From contig NC_061511.1 of NCBI RefSeq assembly GCF_022539505.1, positions 35,536,620 to 35,600,619 of the forward strand: a stretch of 64,000 nucleotides of DNA, written 5' to 3'. The notes beneath the pieces were generated by a model. That model was not told the DNA's origin and ran no database searches. It was given only the letters and a program-made list of their open reading frames with translations. The position numbers and the translations under genes are program-made. This document shows positions 56,953 to 64,000 of the stretch, in pieces; within the stretch, counting starts at the first letter, position 1; every line of letters starts with the position of its first letter. The DNA is from Lolium rigidum (taxonomy: Eukaryota > Streptophyta > Magnoliopsida > Poales > Poaceae).

Positions 56953-59521
56953 ATCCCTCTTCCCCGACCCAGGTTTGTTACGTATTGACGAGGCAACCAT
57001 GGTCGCGCACTAAGGAGGAGGTGGATGAACATATGAAGATACAAGATTTCCACCAGCAGCATGACTCCGAGGACGCAGAGCCCTCCTACGACTACACCGT
57101 CACGTATCCAGGGTGCTTCTTCTAGCACATACCCGGAATATGATCCATCTTCGTCGTACTACGGGGATACTACCTCATGGCCTCGATGGGATTGAACTCC
57201 ACTTAGGCCAAAAGCCTAAGCTTGGGGGAGGTATACCGGCATCACTCATTCTTTGCATATTATGGTTGCTGGATACTTGTACATACTTGTTTAGTCTCTT
57301 TGAGTGGTTTTCTAATGAGAGGGAGATGATATTTGGGAAAGTGCTGCCTGAAAACAGATTCTGGACTGTTACTAGAAAAATTCGTGCGCACAGCCAGAAC
57401 GTTATTTTGAGCTGCCAATTTTTGTGCATATTCCCCAGGTTGTTATCTAACTTTCATTAGTTGAACACTTTTCGAGCTGAGCAACGTAAGATTTTTGTAA
57501 AAATCAATTTCTGTACTGCTGTCAGGTTTTGGCAGATTTCTGCCATCTCGCTTTTCTGTGTTTCTTTTAGTTTGCTATTTCTTGCTTTCACTTTGTTTCT
57601 TTCCCAAAACACAAAAAGACCAAAAATATTTCTGTTGTTTCTCTTCACCATTTGTTTATCTTGGTTTCTTGCATTTGTTTCGCTTTATTTGCTATTGCTA
57701 GTTTGCTATAAGAAAACCCAAAAGATTTTGCTTTGTTTGCTTGTTTCCTTTTGTTCTTGTTCTCAAATTCGAAAACACCAAAAATATTTTTTGTTCTTCT
57801 TTGGTTTGTAAAGTTCATTATGAGTTCAATGGTCTTCGGTGGCTGGAGCGTGGTTTTCATTTCATATTATCCAAGCTACACAAGTGAAAAGGCAATAATG
57901 ACGATCTACGACAATCCGATTGTGGTGAGAGGCTGGTATGAACTCTATTTGTTTTCATTTTTGTACATATACTCATCCATGTGAGCATGCTTAGTTGGTT
58001 CATGTGAGGTATATGTCATTTAAGAAAGTTTAGTAGTTCATGATCTCTCATGTTAGCTCCAATCTATTAATATGAGTAGCATGTTATGGATGTTTGTTTG
58101 CATTGTTTTATTCATAAGTAAGTATGACATTGTGGTATCCTCCTCTGAATAATTCATTTATATCGACTTGGCACATGCTCACGCATGCATATGACTGAAC
58201 AAAAGTCAATTAAGCCTCAATGATTTACATTGCTTCAGAGTTCTTGTATCACTTTTATGCCTCGGTTAATTTATTTTGCCGCAAGCATGATTATGACGAT
58301 TCTTGCTCTCTTGATTTGTCGCTCCCTAGACTTTTGCTAGCCTTCACTTGTACTGAGCGGGAACGCTGCTCGTGCCTCCAAACACATGAAAACCAAGTTA
58401 TTCCGAGTGTCCACCATAAATACCTATGCATGGCATTTCAAACCATTCCAAGTAAATTCTCATGCGCTACCTTTAAAACCTTCAAAATGCTTCTCAATTT
58501 GTGTTAATGTTTCATAGCACATGAGGAAGTATGTGGTGTTTAGCTTTCAACCTTGTCATTTACTTTTGACGGACTCTCATATGGACTAGTGGCACATCCG
58601 CTTATCCAATAATTTTGCAAAAAGAGCTGCCAATGGGATTCCCAGTCCCGAATTAATTAACTTAAATAGACACTCCTCCATGGTTTGTGATTGTTGGACG
58701 GCACCCGAAGGATTCGGTTAGCCATGGCTTGTGTAAGCAAAGGTTGGGGGAGTTTCATCATCATAATAAAACTAAACTAAAAAGGCACTCCTTCATGGTA
58801 TGTGATTGTTGGCAGGCACCCGAGGATTCGGTTAGCCATGGTTTGTGTAAGAAAGGTTGGAAGGAGTGCCACATAAAAATGCAAATAATTCATGGGAGCC
58901 GCTCTTGAAAGTCCGGTTGGCGAGGTAGTTGGTGTACCCATTACCATTCGTTGACAACAACAAACACCTCTCAAAATAATTTTACTCTCGCTTTACAAAT
59001 GAAAAGCTCTAGCGCATGTTAATCCACTGCTTCCTCTGCGAAGGGTCAATCTTTTACTTTTATGTTGTGTCTCCATCCTTTCTTTGAGCACTTTCTTGAG
59101 AGCACAATTGTCATTCTTAGTATAATATGCTTGTCTCAAAATATGATTGATTGTGGTATAACTTTGATGCTTTTATCTTTGACAATCACTACTTCTAGTC
59201 TTTCTATGAACTCCGGAGGTGCCGGGCATTTATGTTTTGCCGATCAAATACGAGCAAGCGAGATACCACTTTATCATACTCTCTTATGAACATTGCAATC
59301 CTGCTTATATACATGATTCATGATGCTTATTATTAATTGTTGGTACCTCTTCATGATTGACATAGGCTTGTTAGATGATCGTATTTGCATGTATCTTATT
59401 ATGAATTGCTTAAGTATTAGCCATATCATGAGAATATATACATCATATGAACAAATGTGTTCGTGAAAGTTCTTTTATCGCTCGGTTGTTAACTGAATTG
59501 CTTGAGGACAAGCAATAAGCT
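56953..59521 (+). other. E4 3' noncoding region
   Basis: AT-rich, no supported gene. Contains a second polypurine-like AAGCTTGGGGGAG (57218-57230) and a direct duplication (58673-58870). It is collinear with the E3 fragments at 15600-15891 and 22777-23960. Confidence 0.6.
58673..58870 (+). repeat. Two-copy direct duplication in E4
   Basis: CACTCCTCCATGGTTTGTG...GATTCGGTTAGCCATGG occurs at 58671-58727 and again at 58787-58842, spaced about 116 bases. Confidence 0.75.
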
Positions 59522-59535
59522 AAGCTTGGGGGGAG
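59522..59535 (+). other. Polypurine tract of E4
   Basis: AAGCTTGGGGGGAG immediately before the 3' LTR, the expected plus-strand primer site. Confidence 0.8.
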
Positions 59536-59536
59536 T

Positions 59537-60930
59537 TGATACGTCCAAAACGTATCTACTTTCGCGAACACTTTTGCTATTGTTTTGTCTCTAATTTGTG
59601 TATTTTGGATGCAACTAACACGGACTAACGCTGTTTTCAGCGAAGCTGTTACAGTGTCTCGTTTTTGTGCAGAAATCCAACTTTCAGGAAAAACCTCGGG
59701 ATTTTGACAGAAGGCCCTATTTTCCCAGAATACTGACGGGGCCAGAAGGACAAATCAAGTGGAGGCCCGAGGGCCCCACACCATAAGGCGGCGCGGCCTA
59801 GGGGGGCCCGCACGGCCCTATGGTGTGGCCCCCTCGGCCGGCCTCCGACGCTCTCCTTCGGACTACTTATTGGCCTCGACCTAAAAACGCACGGGGAGAA
59901 GTCGAAGTCGCCAGAAACCCTCCAGAACGCCGCCACATCGCGAAACTCCGTCTCGGGAGCCAGAAGTCTCCGTTACGGCACTCCGCCGGGACGGGGAATT
60001 GGAGGAGATCATCGCCGCCATCACGCCAACGCCTCTCCATCAACCAGCCATGTTTCCCCCATCCATGTGTGAGTAATTCCCCCGCTTTAGGCCGAAGGGG
60101 ATGGTAGGGATTGGATGAGATTGGTCATGTAATAGCATAAGATTGTTAGGGCATAGTGCCTAGTATCCGTAGATGTTACTTTTATGATATTGTTGCAACT
60201 TGTTATGCTTAATGCTTGTCACTAGGGCCCGAGTGCCATGATCTCAGATCTGAACATGTTATTGATTCATGAAGATATTCGTTGTTTATGATCTTACCTG
60301 CAAGTTGTATACACATGTCGCTGTCCGGAACCAATGGCCCCGAAGTGATAGAAATCGGGACAACCGGAGGGAATGGTAGTGACGTGAGGATCACATGTGT
60401 TCACGGAGTGTTAATGCTTTGCTCCGGTACTCTATTAAAAGGAGTACCTTAATATCCGAGTAGTTTCCCTTGAGGCCCGGCTGCCACCGGCTGGTAGGAC
60501 AAAAGATGTTGTGCAAGTTTCTCATTGCGAGCACGTACGACTATAATTGGAACACATGCCTATTGATTGATTAGTACTTGGATACCATTTTATTATTATC
60601 CGCAAATGCCCTGCTATGATTGTTACATGAGTTTCTCTCATCCATGCAACGCCCGTCATCCGTCCCCGTGCCTACAGTATTTTAATCCTGCTGTTTACTA
60701 AAATCACTACTGCTGTTTCCGTTACTCTGCTGCTGTTATTTCACTATTGCTACTGCTATAAAACTGTTACTACTGATAAACTCTTGCGAGCAAGTCTGTT
60801 TCCAGGTGCAGCTGAATTGACAACTCCGCTGTTAAGGCTTTCAAGTATTCTTTGTCTTCCCTTGTGTCGAATCAATAAATCGGGTTTTCCCTCGAAGACT
60901 GTTGCGATCCCCTATACTTGTGGGTCATCA
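59537..60930 (+). repeat. 3' LTR of E4
   Basis: 1394 bases, TGATACGTCCAAAACG to TGTGGGTCATCA. In 60685-60800 it shows plain CTG repeats where the 5' LTR shows CTCG/TCG. Confidence 0.9.
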
Positions 60931-61881
60931 AGGGTTATGCCGCGGCTGCCTCCGTTGAAAGTGAAATGACGTGAATTGAGGTGAATTGTACGGCCAAGCC
61001 CTGTGCAGTTCCCGGGATAACGATTGGCTATCACCGGGAGGCCAAGCTCGGTGGGAGAGGTGCCTATACTAGGGTATGTAAATGAAATGTTAGGATTGGT
61101 AGTTCGCGTACTGCGTACGGTAAATCAGGGCCGATTACCCCGACGAACTATTGCAATTGTTGTGGCACAAGTGTACAACCTCTGCAGAGTTAAACCTATT
61201 CGAATAGCCGCGTCGCGGTTATGGACAGATTGGAAATGCCATACTTGTTCCGTCATCGGACCATTTTTTATTCAAAAATGTTACATGTGAAGGGTGACTT
61301 GTGATTTGAACTTGAATTGGTGACCTGTTTTGAAACACAACAAATGTTGTGGGAATGACACTAATGTTCCCACCGGAGTTAATTAGCACATGAAGAGTCG
61401 TTTATCAAATACTTGTGAACTAAAATTTGGCTTTATGCAAATAAACTTAGAGCTTAGCATCCCCCTTACTAGAATTGTTAGTACATACCTTAGTATTAGT
61501 TTGCGAGTACTTTAAAGTACTCACGGCTGTGTCCCTGGTTATTCAAATGGCCAGACTATGAAGAGGAGCAGCAGTATGAAGAGGATGGACAGCAGGACGT
61601 CTACGACAACTAGGACTACTCCTGACGTCAAGCGTTGGCCTGTGGACTAGAGAGTCCCTTTATCTTTACGCTTCCGCTATGAACTTGTGTTTGTTCGTTG
61701 ATCAATAGATCAACTATTTGTGTAATATGGATCATGTGATTCAAGTTGTAAGACAATATGGTTTGTAATAAATGATGACTGGGATACTTAACTATTATGC
61801 CTCGCAACAACAATATTCCTGGGATTGCGATGAATGACATAATAGGCATCTGGACTTAAAAATCCGGGTGTTGACAATCCG

Positions 61882-62235
61882 AAAGCCAGCCCTCCACCGG
61901 CGAGAACAGCTGTCGCCGGCTTGCACGCCTCTCCACCTCGCCGCCGGGACGCGGTGACAGATCGGAAGACCCACCACCACCATCCGCAGGCCGACCATCT
62001 CCGGCGAAGAAGAGGGCCGCCACCACCGTCGAACCCAAGGCTGCTGCCCGGGCGACCTCGTGCCGCGGGAGAAGCCCAAGATCACCTCCACGCACCGGCG
62101 AGAGGCGGGCGGGGGGGGGGGATATTGGCATAGATCGAGGACCTGGCCGCCCACCACCAGTCACCACCGGCGTGCCACGGTGAGGAGCCGACGGGAGGTG
62201 GGGGCCCGCAACGCCAAGGTCTGGCCGCCGCCATA
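61882..62235 (-). mobile_element. LINE 3'-UTR-like sequence, second part
   Basis: GC-rich sequence (CCACCACCACCATCCG..., CGGCGAAGAAGAGGGCC) that rejoins 47281 when the solo LTR is removed. Frames on both strands are compositional. Confidence 0.45.
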
Positions 62236-62800
62236 AGTGAAGGTTTCAAAAGATTTTGAGCAATTTTTAATTAGTTATGAAGTTTGGTCAAACTACGGTT
62301 GACCAGGTCCCTCTTTTCCGGCAAGAAAAAAAGACTCAGAAACCAACCACCATGAATAAAATTACACGACACACAAAACTTTTGAAATGGTCGAGAGGAG
62401 TTCTTGCAGCTGGCTCACGACAACACGCAAACCATATTTAAGCATTTTAAGTGTTATTTCACATGGTCGAAATTTCCTAGCTACTAATTCTCCGGAAAAG
62501 GTCCGGCCTTTGCTTGCTGGGCTTGAGCTAATTACATCCTTGGCGCTAGGAAAGTCAGCAGCCATTTCTTCTTGCAGCTGGCTCACGACAGCACGAAAAC
62601 CATATTTAGCCTTTTAAGTGTTCTTCTCTTATTTTCATAGGTTTGAAATTTCCAAGGTATTTTTTTTAGAATCAGGAAATTTCCTAGCTACTATTTCTCT
62701 GGAAGAAGTCTCCGGCCCCTTGCTTCCTCCCTTCCAGGGCTTGAGACAATTACAACCGGGGTGCCGCTTGAACTCGTGACCGCTTGGCAAGTCAGCAGCC
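62236..62800 (+). promoter_or_regulatory. Upstream region of the F-box gene, with internal duplication
   Basis: Contains TATTTAA (62434-62440) in the first repeat unit and the degraded TATTTAG in the second. The ATG context at 62801 (GCAGCCATGGATTCC) fits a good plant start site. The exact transcription start cannot be placed. Confidence 0.4.
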
Positions 62801-62806
62801 ATGGAT
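62401..62806 (+). repeat. Tandem duplication of the F-box 5' region
   Basis: Unit 1 (62401-62568) and unit 2 (62569-62806) both start TTCTTGCAGCTGGCTCACGA and end AAGTCAGCAGCCAT. Between them align ACCATATTTA, TTTTAAGTGTT, GAAATTTCC and ATTTCCTAGCTACTA. Unit 2 has about 70 extra bases. Unit 1 ends CCATTTC, and only unit 2 has the ATG that starts the gene. Confidence 0.85.
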
Positions 62807-63922
62807 TCCCAGCCGCCACCGTTGCAGGCCACACCCACCACCATAACCTGTCTCGGCGATGACCTCCTCCGCGAGATCTTCCTCCGCCTCCCGGCCCTCC
62901 CGAGCCTTGTCCGCGCCGCCTTCGCCTGCTGCGCTTTCCGCCATGTCGTCCGCTCGTCCCCCGCCTTCCGCCGCAGTTTCCGTGCGCTCCACGCGCCGCC
63001 TGTCCTCGCGTTCTTCCTTGATCCAAACTTTGAAGTGGCCCCGGCTTTTCCCTGCCCTTGGCGCAGCGGCGACCCTGAGCTCGACCAAGCCGATCTCATT
63101 GACGTCTGCTTCCCACACTCGATTCGTAGCCGTCAGGGCTACTTCATCCTCGACAACGTGAGCGGGAGCACTAGCGCCTACTACAACCCGCTAATGCAGG
63201 CGTTGTATTTGGACATCCATTACATCTCTCTTCATTTCTACACTCTCTCCTCCGAAGATGGCCAGGCGCCGCCCCGTGTGGTCTGTGTCATTCAGGTCCT
63301 CGGAGGGTGGGCACGTGCCGCCGTCTTCTCATCTGACACCAAGGAGTGGCAATTTTTTCCGGAGAATATGCTGACAATAAGCGATGCTGACATGGCCGGT
63401 AGAGTGATGCGAGGGCTCATCTGGTGGCCAAACTGTTGCCTGGATAAAACTGTGGTGCTCGACACCGCGACCTTCCAGTTCTCTCTAATCGACGTGCCGA
63501 GTCCTTTGATCACAGAAGAAGATCCGCAATATAAGCTTGGTGAGACCAAGGATGGGAAGCTCTGCCTAGTAGATGTACATGGTGACATACTTGTTTTTTA
63601 TTTCCTGACAGCCGACGACGATAGTGTCATCAAGAGGTGGATGTTGTACAAGGAGTTCCCGTTGGTCCCAATTGTTAAGAATCTCACTGGATTCTCAAAA
63701 GATGAAGAGCTCCGTCATGTCAGGGTGAAGGTTGTGAGGATCATCGATGGCTTTGTATACCTGTCTATTTTCTACTACAAGGACACACAATCTTCTGAGT
63801 TGTATCTATCCTTGTGCCTAGAAACATCGGAGATATGCAAGCTCTTTAAAGGTGCATATTGCTACAATTTGCAGAGCCATCCCTACGTCATGGCATGGCC
63901 TCCCTCTTTGTTACAAAGCAAG
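62801..63922 (+). CDS. F-box protein, first exon (gene continues past the window)
   Basis: 374 codons from the ATG at 62801 to a probable donor site AAG|GTGAGC at 63922/63923, in phase 0; the frame read on to 63967 ends in what looks like intron. Residues 14-62 form an F-box (CLGDDLLREIFLRLPALPSL, then RAAFACCAFRHVVRSSPAFR), the part that binds SKP1 in SCF ubiquitin ligases. The rest resembles the large grass F-box-associated (DUF1618-like) group: FDFSLIDVPSP-like block (FQFSLIDVPSPLITEEDPQY), GETKDGKLCLVDVHGDILVF and WMLYKEFPLVPIV. The substrate cannot be told. The protein is probably cytosolic or nuclear, with no signal peptide or membrane segment. Codon use is GC-rich at the 5' end, typical of grass genes. 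The frame is clean, unlike the surrounding transposon genes. Confidence 0.85.
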
Positions 63923-64000
63923 GTGAGCTTATTCTTATGTGTGAAGTATTCTTCTCGGTGTTTGTAGATTGTATGGATTTAATTTACATGGGAGTATTGG

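Larger units (their letters stand above)
51151..60930 (+). mobile_element. Athila-lineage Gypsy element E4 (gag, protease and ATHILA ORF-1-like; no RT/integrase)
   Basis: LTRs 51151-52551 and 59537-60930 (TG...CA), PBS TGGCGCCGTTGCCGGGGA, polypurine tract AAGCTTGGGGGGAG. Flanks AGGGG and AGGGT form a near-perfect 5-base duplication. Gag, an Athila-type protease and an ORF-1-like gene are present; RT, RNase H and integrase are not. It inserted in the solo LTR. Among known Triticeae families it resembles the Sabrina type, but I did not verify that. Confidence 0.85.
47282..61876 (+). mobile_element. Large solo LTR (about 4.8 kb), TSD ATCCG, containing E4
   Basis: Starts TGTAACATCCCAAATTTT and ends CCGGGTGTTGACA, flanked by ATCCG (47277-47281 and 61877-61881). 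After removing E4 (51151-60930) about 4.8 kb remain with no gag or pol and no second LTR, as expected of a solo LTR left by recombination. The orientation is taken from the TATA box at 49268. The identity of the parent (probably a Gypsy element with very long LTRs) is inference. Confidence 0.7.

Noticed and set aside
63923..63967. Last 15 codons of the F-box frame as coding sequence
   Set aside because: A good donor site (AAG|GTGAGC) in phase 0 precedes them, and the residues do not look like the family; more likely intron read-through.
1..63967. tRNA, rRNA, CRISPR arrays, pararetroviral insertions
   Set aside because: No cloverleaf-like gene, rRNA block, spaced repeat array or caulimovirid gene order was seen; the hairpins found belong to LTRs or a Helitron end.

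Overview
The window looks like gene-poor, transposon-packed chromosomal DNA of a grass, most likely a Triticeae or near relative. It has an Angela-type Copia element, Athila-lineage and Tat/Retand-like Gypsy elements, LINEs, Helitrons, a CACTA transposon and large LTRs, mostly nested in one another. No rRNA, tRNA, CRISPR array or bacterial operon was seen. The only ordinary host gene is an F-box gene at the right edge (62801 onward), which continues past the window.

Layout: (1) 1-1971, 5' end of a minus-strand Copia element with an open gag and a complete LTR. (2) 1972-3847, unassigned AT-rich DNA with a C/AC microsatellite and a degenerate GTACTT repeat. (3) 3848-11284, Gypsy element E1 (plus), with gag and protease but no RT or integrase, and an acidic antisense gene near its 3' end; its 3' LTR abuts an inverted LTR copy (to 12344). 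(4) 12345-15218, a calmodulin-like EF-hand exon remnant and a 5'-truncated LINE. (5) 15219-31204, an Athila-like remnant E3, split by E2 (15892-22776, sister of E1, TSD GTAAT) and by a CACTA transposon (24962-30660, TSD CTA) that carries three exons of a mitochondrial porin (VDAC) gene. (6) 31205-41560, a second LINE split by an Angela-like Copia element (32333-41142, TSD AGAAC). (7) 41672-45427, a Helitron with a second Helitron inside it. (8) 46411-62235, LINE 3'-UTR-like DNA holding a large solo LTR (47282-61876, TSD ATCCG), which holds Athila-lineage element E4 (51151-60930). (9) 62236-63967, a duplicated 5' region and the F-box gene.

Two themes stand out. First, E1 and E2 share an antisense gene with its own TATA-like box, NLS-plus-acid-tract repeats and a poly(A)-like signal, beside a conserved palindrome at the polypurine tract. 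Second, repeat copies differ again and again at CTG/CAG sites (CTG read as CTCG or TCG, CAG as CGAG), and several frameshifts fall exactly there. This suggests a systematic consensus error, so part of the apparent pseudogenisation may not be real. All family names are by recognition from sequence; no search was run.
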